DNA from: Diphasiastrum complanatum
Taxonomy: Eukaryota; Streptophyta; Lycopodiopsida; Lycopodiales; Lycopodiaceae
Assembly: GCA_029204225.1 (NCBI GenBank)
Contig: CM055104.1
Span: forward strand, 51,578,294-51,642,293
DNA: 64,000 bases
Reading direction: 5' to 3'
The notes below the pieces were generated by a model. It was not told where the DNA came from and searched no databases. It worked only from the letters and a program-made list of their open reading frames with translations. The stretch's first letter is position 1; every line of letters begins with the position of its first letter. The translations under genes were made by a program, and so were the position numbers. This document shows positions 40,860 through 52,800 of the stretch, one piece after another.

Positions 40860-43260
40860 TTCCAGGTAGCCTTTGAGGCTGCCTTTATGCCAGTCCTCGA
40901 CAATTTTGAATATTATCGTCGATTTGCTACATTGCAAATGGGGGACGAAACCCTTGGATGTCTATTTGCAAGACTTCCAAGAGGTAGCGTCACAGTTTGT
41001 TAACTGCATTGACGGAGTTCTCCTCAGGCTATATTTTATTTTGGGCTTGCCCAAAGAGTATCAGCTAGAGGTCCTTCGCAATCAGCCAATCCTTTGAGAA
41101 TTCGCTCGAATTTTTTACGAAGAAACGGCAGAAGGGTGGCCACTCTTTTAAAGCACCAAGTAATTCTTCTATTTCTTGTATTGATGTGTCCTATAAGGAT
41201 GAAACTATATGTAGTAATTATTGTTTTAATATCGTGGTGTTTGGACTTCCCGACTTCATTCAGATGAGTGAGTTCGTAGGCAGCCAACCCGTGAGTATTT
41301 TGTTTTGATGACTGACAACAGGTTTTATTCATAATTTTATTAATGCTAAATTGGTGCAGAAGCTACAGTTGGCAACCACACCAAGTGACCACAAGTACGT
41401 GGTTAGGATGGCAGCGGGCGGAGAGCAGTAAGTTTGGGACCAGTTTGTCCCCCACGTGTCACTGAAGATTTAAAACTATGTAGGTAGTTTGTCTTTTTAA
41501 ATTATGAATCGTGATAAGGTAGATTTAATCCTAGGTAAATAATGGTTTTATGTTAGGAATGAATCGTTAAAGAAAGATTATGTAACTCATAGTTTATCTT
41601 TCTTGCATAATGACTCTATAGTTTATCTTAAAGGCGATGAGCTTGATCTACCTTTTGTAACTGCTCATGAGGCTAATCAATGTTTATTGGATTTTGAGTA
41701 TCACTCGTATTTATGTTATTTGAAAGATGAATCTTACATGGATGCTTTTGTTACTCATAATTTCAATGTTGATGTATCGTCTTTCCCTAAAGCATTGTCT
41801 TTTTCAGATATTAATCTAAAATCAATGTCTGAGGGCATAGTGTTTAAAAGACTTTGGAAAGAATATACTGATATATTCCCTGAGCAGTTGCCTGAGGGTC
41901 TTCCCCCCTCTCAAGGAGTAGACCATCACATAGATCTCCTTCCCGCCGACAGCTCTCCTGTATCGCTTTTTCCTTACAGGATAAGCTCGAGAGAAGAAGA
42001 TGAAGTTGCTAGGCAGCTTGAGGAGTTGTTACATTGTTACGTAAGGGCCACATTAGACCCAGTAAGTCCCCTTGGGAAGCTCCTATTTTCTTGTTAGTGT
42101 CTACAACCCCTAAAGAGAAGATACTTGATGAGTATTCAATTAGGAATGTTTGTGTGCCAGATATCGCGGACATAAGGGCCCAAATCTTGCATGAGTGCCA
42201 CGATAACCCCAGTGCAAGACACCTCGGTATACAGAGGACACTTGACATCGGTATATAGAGGACAGTTGACCTCGTTAAGAGAGAATTTTATTGGCCAAAA
42301 ATGAAAGGTCATGTGGAGGCTTATGTTCAAAAGTATGAACAATGCCAAATTAACAAAGCGGAAAGACTCAAAGCAGTTGGGAAGGATCACGATGCCATTT
42401 GAGTAGTAGTTGACAGGCTTACCAAAATAGCGCAATTTATTCCAACAAAAACTACTATCAAAGCTTCAAAACTTGCTCAACTCTTATTTGAAAGGTTGTT
42501 CAGGTTGTATGGTTTGCCAGTGGCAAGTTCTGGCAGGCAGTCTTTGAGAGATTGGAAACTACCTTAAGTCTTTCGTCTATGGATCACCCAAAAATCGATG
42601 GTCAGATCGAACACATCAATCGGTCGATGGAAGATATGCTCGCGCATATGTTTCCAGGTGATAATCAACCTTTGGAAAAGTACCTCCCAATGGTTGAGTT
42701 CACATACAATAGTATGAAGCATTCTACCACTGGTTTAGTCCTTTTATGCTCTTGTACAGCCGATTTCTTGCAATATCTGCAGGAAATGTTGCAGGTGGCT
42801 AGGGAAAGCATTAGATTGGCTCGGGATTGAGCCCAATTCTATGCTAACCGAAGTTGCTCTCCTCAAGAATTTAAGATCGGTGATTGGGTGTACCTACGAA
42901 TTCCAAAGGATTCTAAGATACTTTGAACGGCTGGGTACTTTCAAAATTCATTAACTTTGCCATCAAATACTATAGTAGAAATTTGGTCATTGACTGATTT
43001 TCTACAAGACCATTAGTAGATGCACTTATGTCACTGTTGGAGGATCTGACTGCTTTTGTACTCCATGAACTAGACAGGATCATGGTTACCCGACGTCATC
43101 AGTTGAGAAATTTTGATTTCTGAACATTTGATTCGTTGAAAAAGTAAGTCAGATGATGAGGACACTTGGGAGAAGGCTAGTTTTCTCCCATAGAAGGAAC
43201 CTTTTATGGGGGAGAGAATGGTACATACGCCCTTCAGTGACGGTCTTGCAAGAAGCATGA
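40860..43260 (+). mobile_element. Gypsy (chromovirus-like) relic
   Basis: Plus-strand remnants in order. Gag: TTWDDFQVAFEAAFMP (40850) and onward to 41100. Protease-region trace: QKLQLATTPSDHKYVV (41360). RT N-terminus: EYTDIFPEQLPEGLPPSQGVDHHIDL (41860-41930) and KGHIRPSKSPWEAPIFLL after a frameshift at about 42040. A jump skips the RT core. Integrase follows: HLGIQ.TLDI, FYWPKMKGHVEAYV (42280), VDRLTKIAQFIPTKT (42405) and KYLPMVEFTYNSMKHSTTG (42680). Then comes FKIGDWVYLRIPKDSK (42870) and a chromodomain-like SDDEDTWEKA (43150). The missing RT core, stops and shifts make it inactive. No LTRs were identified. Confidence 0.75.
41603..42097 (+). pseudogene. Gypsy RT N-terminal remnant
   Basis: A 164-codon frame covering the connection region and RT entry (VDHHIDLLPADSSPVS). 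The frame then slips and the rest of RT, including the YxDD active site, is absent. Confidence 0.65.
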
Positions 43261-44062
43261 TGTAGGTCTGGCGTTATCGACATGTTTTGGTGTTTTTTTT
43301 TTTTTTGGCTAGCCTCCATAGACGTAGCAGGGGGAACCCATGTACCAAAGTTATTACTGTCGGGCCACAGATGCTTCCCTTCAGCTTTTCCTCCCGTGTT
43401 CGACCACGGACACCCCCAACAGGCGAAGTACTAGGCACCAACACCACATAGGTGCAGGCCGTGTGGGGGTCACACCCACTAAACCCTAGCTGGAGACTGG
43501 GCCGCTGCACTAGGGTAGAATAAAATGGCCTAGTGCGACAAGGCGAGTGCCCAACACTCACGGTGCATTGGCGTCAGCATCCTAGGTGGTCACGTGTCAC
43601 CGGCAGGACCGTGCTTGATGGGGACCCACTATGCTATGCCTATATAGTGGTGGAACTTTTCTTTTGCCATTCACTCAATCTACCCGGGAGTTGGTGGATG
43701 GAGAGCACGTGCAATAGCCATGATGTATCTCCAGGCCAGAAGATGTGTAATGACCACTAGGGACAATCCCTTAAGATGAGGATAGGAAAACACGAGAGAT
43801 TGTGGAGCAAAACCACCCAACCAATCCTAGATCCCTCCTAGAGAATCCTTCTGGATCTAGCCCCCAAGCCATGCCAATGTGACAGCAAGAGGAGAAGAGC
43901 TCATCAGGTAACCTAGACCAAAGTCGTCGATGGAATAAGCACTACCTCAATATATAGAGAGTAGAATCATGTGCATGAGCACATGCAATCCCCATGCAGG
44001 TCAACTATAAATAGGTCACGGCTCTTCATGCATATCTCCTGCTAATATCAATCACACATACA
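43261..44062. other. Unassigned, partly GC-rich
   Basis: No gene recognised. A stretch around 43640-43740 (TTTTGCCATTCACTCAAT..., ATGTATCTCCAGGCC) recurs at 48430-48510 on the far side of the next element. Confidence 0.45.
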
Positions 44063-44234
44063 TGCACTACTCCATATGTCTCAATTAGAGTGTCTGGATC
44101 CTCTCAAGGTCATTAGTCACCAACAGGCCTCGATGTGGAATTAAATCTAGACGTGACCAATAATCTCGAATACTTGAAGGTCGATCTACCATGTTAGGAC
44201 TATTCCATGTCCTTAGCTTAATATGGCCATAACA
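44063..44234 (-). repeat. Left (3') LTR of the 4.3-kb element
   Basis: 172 bp, TG...CA, followed by the polypurine tract on the minus strand. Confidence 0.75.
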
Positions 44235-47200
44235 TTCTTCCTCCCTTAAATAGGTTCTGTCTTCAGAACGAGAAAAAGAATACATGAAACTATTTCTTAA
44301 GCTTTCAAATCTTTCCAATGAATCATTATTCTTAGTCTGATCTTTCCATCTGAATAAGTACTTAGAGATGCAACAATATTTCAATTGTTTGCCCCTACTC
44401 TTGAATACTAATTCAAATTCCAAAAAATACACTAAACTATGAATCCTCCAAATGGGTTGATCTACTCCAAAACAAAAGTCCATCACCTTCATGTAACTCC
44501 AATTACATGAACCATTGGGTGATTTACTTTATTTCAGAAATCAAATCCAAAAGCCAGAGAAATTCCATGTCAATTTCTTGTAGAAAATAAGACTTCTCGA
44601 TACAAATATTTTAAGAATATCAAAATATTCTAAAATACCACAATTCAGTCATCCAAAATCTCTAGGAAATCCATTAAGTCTCAGACAATCATAACTCAAA
44701 CCAGAGTACTACAGTTACTCAAACGAGTTAACAGCCCCATTCCTAGCACCAAATACAAGAAATCAGCAATTATTTGTATCTTAATAGATTTATCTATCTC
44801 CTATAAATCTGGAGATACAGACTGAACTTAGCACACAAGCACTTATAGACTACAATCAATAAGGTAAGCAAATTTTTCATAAGTAAGCAATTACTTAATG
44901 AAAATGCTTGTGAGATCCACACAATCTCAAGTATGTGCTAGAGTAAAGGAATTTAGAGTTCAAATAACAGATCTAACTCCTTGACTCACCCAATTGATCA
45001 AGAATCACTCATTATCTTAAGAATCTTCACATTTCTTTATAATCTTGAAATGATTTTTAAGTATCAGTTTATGATCCGTCAATCATAAACATTTAAAATG
45101 TTATGATTCATCAATCATAATTTACAGGATTCCAAAACCATACTTAATCATTGAAAGATACTGGAGTATATGTACAGCATACAACTTAGGAAATATAAGA
45201 ATCATTTCGAAATCTTTTCCACAAGGAAAATCACTGGATTCCAAAAATATTCTTTCAAATCGATCCTTAATCAAGTTATGAGTTCCAAATTCTACAATCA
45301 ACCAATAAATTAAAGACCTTTAGAACATTCGTCTTTAACAATACAAACTTTATACAATCTCCTAGAACAGCATCTAGAGATACAATTTCTGCTGAATTCC
45401 CAAAATTCAGTTTACCATTCTTGGCACCATTAGGATCCGGTATCCAATTGAGCTCACGTGGATGCTATCAGTAATGAATCAAGTTTATTTCTCAACTGAA
45501 AAATACTCATCCAAGAAATCAGTATCCTATACACACAATTCCTTAATGAATCTGAATGACTCATAAATTATGTGTCTTACAAACAATACACACAAAACAA
45601 ACAGTTTTCGATGAATTGTCTTTAGACTGTCCATTTTCCCAATTAACTTTCGCAAGAGTAAATCAACTACTCAAGTTAATTCCAGTAATTGTCAAACACA
45701 ATACTTGATCATATGTCTATGTTCAACCACTAGGTTAAATGCACCAGATAACCTTAGTAACCAAGAATACATAGTAGATCCAAACAAGATTAATCGTGCA
45801 CATATGAGAATAATCTCACTATGACCCAGTACATAAACACATATGTCATTAACTGGCAGATTTCTCCAAAATCTGCATATGTTACTCACATATATCACTG
45901 AGAATCTTTTAACTCAACTACAAAAGAACTCTATTTCTCATGAGTAAATAACATATCTGGGAAATCTCTGAAGTGAATAATTCCACATCACAAGTTTTCC
46001 AACCATCATACTTTTATCAACAAAATTCCTTCAACCAATCAACCTACTACAGATCTTAGTGCACCAACTAAGATTAGGCTAACTTATACAGACATCTTTG
46101 GACAAATTGTTTAGATTAAAGCTTTATTACACTAATCCAATCCATAACTAAATGGTACTTGGTAGCCAATCAGTGAACCTAATTTAATCTTTACCACTAC
46201 TTCCCATATTCATGAATATCTCATAGCTCAAAAACCCCCAAAATCTTTTCTAGCTCCAGATTTTTCAAAAATAATCACTAGAGATTCCATGTATTCACAC
46301 AGGATAGTTCCACCATTGCAAACAAACTAGATTCCACAAAAGAAATCTATGCACTGGTTGATCCCATGAAAGCCTTATTCCAATCATTTTCTTCTCCCCC
46401 TTTTAAAAGAAATTTCACAATTTCGATCAAAAAGTTCCCAGGAAACAACGTATAAGATACTAAAAATTTGAAAAAGTCAGTAATGAGTATCAAATACTAT
46501 TACAATCCGGACTTTTTCCTTAAAATCATAAAATATCTTATCCTGAGTGATAGAAACATTACTTCCAATAATCAACTATCAAATAGAGTTAATCAATTGG
46601 GCTCAGGAAGTCTAAATTCCTCTTAATCAACTGAAACATCAATTGATTCTGAGCTATATTCACAAACCTGAAATGGAAGTATAAATTCATAGAACTTTAA
46701 TAGTTCTTCAGAACCTAGTTCTATACTGGAAGGAATTATATGAATCTCAATCCAATTGTTTTGTATTTAAAAAAATTCTAAAAAGTAGAGATTTAAATTA
46801 AAAAAAAAATAGCTTTTAAGGGTTTCCGATTTGAAATTTATGAGATACCATTGAGGGATCCGGATATCTATTCCACCAAATACTGGAGTACCCCCATATT
46901 TGTTCTGATGAATTGCAATAATCCATTAACAAACTTGTGATTTAACAAGAATCTGCACATGGCTTTAACTTCACATAAACAACCCATCTGGTTGGTACTA
47001 TCATTCCCGAATTCCTGCCATCTGAGAGTTCCAACTCTTAGGAATAAGGCTCATTGCAGTACAAAATTTGAACCAAGTGTCATTCTCGTTCCCTGTCCCA
47101 ATTTTCCATAACAAAATAGGGTCAACTCATGGTCCTATAGATATTCAAAATACATTCAACGTAATGGATTCAAAAAACCGGTGCTATGCAATTTCCAAAC

Positions 47201-48211
47201 AAAGATTATTATCCAATCCAAACTACACAACATTGTCATATTTACCTACACATGTATCTCATTTTCTTCCTCCCTTAGATTTTTTGGTCACCCAAAAATT
47301 CTTTTAGCAAAGGCCCCGAAAGCTCCATTGACACAAGTAAATGCTAGGCTACTTCATTTTTTGACCATATAGTTCATTTTCATTACTTCGTTAAAATTGT
47401 CTGAATCAATGGAAAACCAATAATATTTGGATCCAAGTACTTTTTACAATATTCGATACTCTTGTTATTTTATCGAATATGGAGCTACTTCTCAAAAATT
47501 ACGACCTTATTCCACTTACTCGCTTTAACAAGTATCTGAAAAGCTTTAGTTTCCTCAATCCTAAAGATCAAAATCTTTTAGGATAACCTATCGGTGCAAC
47601 ACCGAAGTCGAAAAGGAAGAATCTTCAAAATACCATTTAACTCAATTTATTGGGAGTAATCTTACTCCAGAGTTAAATCGATAAAAAACACAGTACCAGG
47701 GGTCCAAAATCCCCACTAATTGGGTACTTGCCTGGAGAACCAAACCACTACCATTATTTTGTCAAGATCGGTTTAATAAAATTTTAACCGATTATTACAG
47801 CTTGACACAAAAACAACAGTATTAAGTTCTCAAAATGCTAGGCTTATAGATAATTGTCAAGTTGATAAGATAAATGCATATTGTCCACAGAGAAGAAAAA
47901 ACCAAATTCTTTCTACCTCTTACCGGAAAACACCGAAATCGAGTTTATAGCTTTGACCCACATGTCCAAAGGAATCAAAATTCCTCTCACTGGAGGCTAG
48001 TAACTCAAATTTCCCGAGTTCCCAAAATTACTTTTGGAACCATTTTTGAAAACACTACACATCAAGCTCTTAAAACCTCGGTTGATCAGCATGCACACAC
48101 ATGCAATTTTATAAATTGCGGTCCCTCAACTCCAAAATACCCAACCCATGCACAAAAGGGAAAAGGCTTCTCAAAAACCTAAAAATTTTTAGGTCTTGAT
48201 CTTTTCCAACA

Positions 48212-48383
48212 TGCACTACTCCATATGTCTCAATTAGAGTGTCTGGGTCCTCTCAAGGTCATTAGTCACCAACAGGCCTCGATGTGGAATTAAATCTAGG
48301 CGTGACCAATAATCTCGAACACTGGAGGGCCGGTCTGCCATATTAGGACTATTCCATGTCCTTAGTTGAATATTGTCATAACA
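48212..48383 (-). repeat. Right (5') LTR of the 4.3-kb element
   Basis: 172 bp, equal in length to its partner with about 13 differences. The sequence just inside (minus strand TGTTGGAAAAGATC) is not a standard initiator-Met primer site. Confidence 0.75.
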
Positions 48384-48385
48384 AG

Positions 48386-48545
48386 ACGTGTGCTAGGGAG
48401 AGCCAAGGGCAATGGCTGGTGGGACTTTCCTTTTGCCATTCACTCAGTCTACTTGGGAATTGATGGATGAGAGCACGTGCAGTAGCCAAGATGTATCTCC
48501 AGGCCAAGAGATGTGTGTTAGGGAGAGCCAAGGGCAATGGTTGGT
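48386..48545. repeat. Local direct duplication
   Basis: GTGTG(C/T)TAGGGAGAGCC followed by AAGGGCAATGG(C/T)TGGTGG occurs twice, about 121 bp apart (48389 and 48510). The spacer matches 43640-43740. Confidence 0.6.
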
Positions 48546-49808
48546 GGTATGGGACGCCAATTATCACAGGAGGCTTGACTAGGCATGAGAATGTCGTGCA
48601 TGGGGGTATTTCGGAAGTGACCCTATGGATGGGCGAATATGGTGCGTGGTCACTAGTATGGGACGTGTGTCAACCGTTAAGGCAATCAGAGATCTTTGGG
48701 AGTTGTAACAAAAAGCAACACAATAATCTACCTAATGACTAAATGATAGCCCTATATATACTATCTAGAGGCCCTTAGTGGAACTTTCCCATAAGGGCAT
48801 CCCCTTAATGGTAACTAGCCCAATACCTAAAGGTATATTAATAAGGACAACCATCAATCACAATTAGAGGACCTGTCCATAACAAATATCGTAAAAGGAA
48901 AAATAGATAGTGTTGAACAACCAACACCTTAAGATGATGAAATTTTATTGCTACAATGGGATTTGTTCAATTGATGTGCCTTGAAACAATTATGCTAGTT
49001 TATTGTTGTAGGCTCAGTTGGATAGTTGGCAAGAATACTGAAACCTGATTCCAAGAAAAAAGTGAGCTCTAAAGGTAAAGAGTTAGAGCAAGTCATAGAA
49101 TTCAAGTTGCCACAAGATACATGTAAAAACTTGTCATTGACTTGTCACTTTGGCCCACAATGAAGGACTTTGCATCCAATTTTCAGTTTTAAGCCTTATC
49201 CATGCGCTAACATAATGCTACATTGAAATCAAGGCAATGAACAGAACTCATTTTTATATGTGCATCTGGCATTAGAGAAGCAGTAGAGTGAAATTTTAAC
49301 TAAAGTCTTAGACTTTATTCAAGGTGAATGTAAACAAAGTCCAAAACCACCTATATTCACATGGGAAAAGTGTATTATTTCGACTTGCAATTATCTTCAT
49401 AATAGAACTTTGTATTATATCACACAACTTGTAATGTCTCATGGTTGTGCATATACCTCCCTTTAATCAAGATGAGAGGTTGGCCTAAACCTCAAAGTTG
49501 AGGATCACAACAATACCGAATGGATGCATTAGGGGAGCTTAGTTTTAACCATTCAGAGGTGGATAGCAAAAAGTGATTGCTCAATTGGCGGTGAGCTTAT
49601 CTGGAGAATAATTGTCAGGAAGCCTCAACAAGCTAACACAAATTCCAGCAGGAATTTCCTAGTACCATCTATGAGGTCCACCTAAATATAGCCTGTTCCA
49701 GGCATTATATCAATCAAAAGCTCTAGAAACAATATGTCCAGAAAGCTAATGTACACAAAATGCTGATAAGTTGACTGATAATACAGAAAAATCAAGAAAG
49801 AAAGCAAA
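48546..49808. other. PUX10 downstream region, no gene
   Basis: Noncoding sequence holding the PUX10 3' UTR in its right part. I could not place the polyadenylation site. Confidence 0.4.
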
Positions 49809-52800
49809 TCAGCTTTCTTCTACTTGGACAAAAAGACTTGCATGAGGATGGAGGCCTGCATCCTTCAATGGAAGACTTAGCTTCTCTTGGTCATAAACTG
49901 TTCGTGGAAAATTTGACACCAGGCTGTATTTCACAACATCAAAGCTTCCAAGAGAATCTACATAGTCGTACACAGATTGTACTGTTGCACTGCAATGAAA
50001 TCTTCGTTCTCTGCGCTCTCCATTTGGAAACCTTATAACTACCTGCAAAGACAGTCAACGCTAACGAATAAGAGAGCTAATGGGACTTGTCTTAGTATTA
50101 TATCCAGCACATTGCTTGTACAGTACTAACATAATAACAGATTTTATCCTCCTACTCGAAATCTGAAAGATCAATGAGCGGCAAGTATTACTTTGAAAAT
50201 CCCGCTTAGTCATTTCTTCCAGCTCATAATAGTTCATTCAGAAAAATTTCTTGATGAGTAAACAATACCGGTGTGATCTTGGGGAAACCAAACCCTGAAC
50301 CCTAGCTGTATTTCAAGAGCTATTGCACAAAAAGATAGCTCATCAGGTAAAGTATGTGGCTTACCTGAGTAACATTTGGACCCTTTTCTGGCTCCAGTCC
50401 CAATGATATAGCCTTTTCCTGCCTGCGTCTCTCAAGTGCAGCTTCTCGCTCTGCTGCTATATTTGCTGCCTCTGCTGCAGCTGCTTCTTCCTCTTTTCTT
50501 TTTGTCTCTGCCTCAGCTGCCTCTCTCGCTGCACGTTCAGCTTCTTCTTGCCTTCTCTGCTCCCTCTCCTGCCAACATTAAGGTAGAAAGAACAAAATGT
50601 CTTAAAGCTTCAAATGACTGGATGAATTCCATTGTGGGCAGGGCAGAAAGGCAGCAAGAGGCAAATACGCCAAACCCAAAAACATTCAAGCCACTATTCC
50701 ACACAAGCATTGAAGCCTGAAAAGAAACCATCTTGTCCAGCAATAAGACCTAAATGATCTCGAATAATAACCAATCTTAAGTGATATCTAGGTTTTGAGA
50801 TGTCAACTATGAAGTGGATGACGACCAACAAGAAGTTGAAAACAGAGCAAAAGGAGACACTACATTCAACCGATTCCCATGGACCTGCAGTTTCAAACAG
50901 AAGTTAAGAGAAAATCAATAATGCACAAAAACTAGAAACAAATCAGGCTCCTTAGCTCCCCACTTTTTTGGACCCTATGATAACCATCATGGGGATATGT
51001 CACATAACAAAAGTTTAAATACTGATGGCCAAAGACAAAATGATTAGTGTCTAGAACAGTTTGAACCTCCTTCATAAGAGAGCAGCCCTTTAGGAGTAAC
51101 AAAATTATCACAAGTTTAGATCTCAATTTGGACAAAGACAAAAAAACCTATAGAATTGAGAAGTGACCGCTCCATATCTGATAGAATCAAATTGCTCAAA
51201 AAAGCAATGAGCATCACTCATGCATATTATTTTAACAATAGTAAATTCCATACTGTTACTGTAGCCTTTTATTAAGCATACCAAACTAAGAAACTGATCT
51301 GGTCTGACTTATAGCAAAGTCAGGAGATGGCAATTATGAACACTAGACCTAGTGCCATTGAGCTTATATGAATCTCTAGATTTTCTGATTCTAACGTCTA
51401 TGACTGTTTCTGTAGAAGCTGCTTAGCAATAGATCCTTAATATCATGCCGGTTGCATGGTATTCTGTGTAGGAGATTACTATAATATTTTGCATCTTACA
51501 ACATATTGTTCTTCGTGTGATGCCAAAATGTGGTGTCTTTGTAATTTAGTGTTAGAGCACTTTCCTGCATGGTTAATCATCATTGTTGACAATTTTCTTT
51601 TTAAGATGCTCTTGGAGTTGTCTTAGAAATAATTCTATCTCCTCCGTCTAGAATCCTTCTTAAGTTCCAATCTAGCTCATTCCATTGCTTATCACTAGAT
51701 ATGCTCATTCAGAGACTGTATGATCTTCTCAGCAGTTGGATGCTAGACCACGGGAACATATACCAACCTCACTTATGGTTTGCTAAAAGGTACCTTACTA
51801 CTCCTTTTGATGACATTCAATTAACTCCTGACATACTTCAGTTAGACATCCTAACAGTTTCAGACAGTTGGGTGAAGACCAATGAATAAGGGAACTTAGG
51901 AAGAGTAGAAGGCTCGGTTTCGAAGATAATAGGTTGAGAGACCATTGCATGACAATCCAACATTTGTATCCCGTCACACAATCACAACACTTAGTAACGC
52001 CTTTCCATGTCCACCCCCTCACCCAGGCTGTCTGACATCAAGCAACAGCACGGGTTGCTCAACGGGTGAAGGGGTTTGCATATTTTCCAAAAATTAGCAG
52101 CTGGAGAGAACAGGTCACCCGTTCTCTCAGGTGAAAGGATGATGTCAGCTGACGCTGGACATGGAAAGAGCCGTTCAAGTGAATTTTTTCATGCAACATA
52201 GAATTGCAAATGAGGCATTCCAAATGAGCTGGAGAATCAAGATATAAGTCATGAGGCACAGGGATGTGTAGATGAGGCACACACACACACAGGATTGTTC
52301 AGCACAGGCAAGTCCACATGAGGCATAGACAACAGATCAATGCAAGCATATATAGAGAGACACTGGGTAATTCAAATTCTTTTCATAATTCCACAACTGA
52401 GGACCATGTATTTTTAGATGAGCCATAAGATTAATATGATGAGGTTTATGCATTTCCAGAGCAACCACAGTTTGTACATCGGTATAGCCTGAAGATCAGC
52501 ACTAGCATGAGTACCTACAAAGATGGATGGATCACTGGATGCTATAGAGATCCAGTATTTGCATCAAGAGGGTCCTGCACATCATACGTCTACACTCATA
52601 TAGACGTACATGCTCCTCTGGTGGTTGGTATGCATACCAATGTTCCAACAAATTTCCAGCAGTTTATTTATGAGTCCTACTAAATGTCATTCATCATTAT
52701 GATTTTGTGCATGCTTCTCTTGATAGACCTGTGGAGCCAAATATGTTGCTAGTATATTCATTCCTCGTTTATACGACTAGCTTGGAATACATTTGAGACA

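Larger units (their letters stand above)
44063..48383 (-). mobile_element. LTR element with 172-bp LTRs and almost no coding sequence
   Basis: Direct repeats 44063-44234 and 48212-48383 are both 172 bp and both run TGCACTACTCC...CATAACA. Just inside the left copy, the minus strand has the purine tract AAGGGAGGAAGAA, so the left copy is the 3' LTR. The 44240-44490 minus strand keeps a frame with RWKDQTKNNDSLERFESL and EDRTYLREEE, resembling the chromodomain tail of a Gypsy polyprotein. The rest, almost 4 kb, is AT-rich with no RT or integrase. The LTRs differ at about 13 positions. No target duplication matched (ATACA left, AGACG right). Likely a non-autonomous or gutted Gypsy. Confidence 0.65.

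Noticed and set aside
47068-48182. Plus-strand frames inside the 4.3-kb LTR element
   Set aside because: AT-rich chance frames with no domain and opposite to the element's direction.
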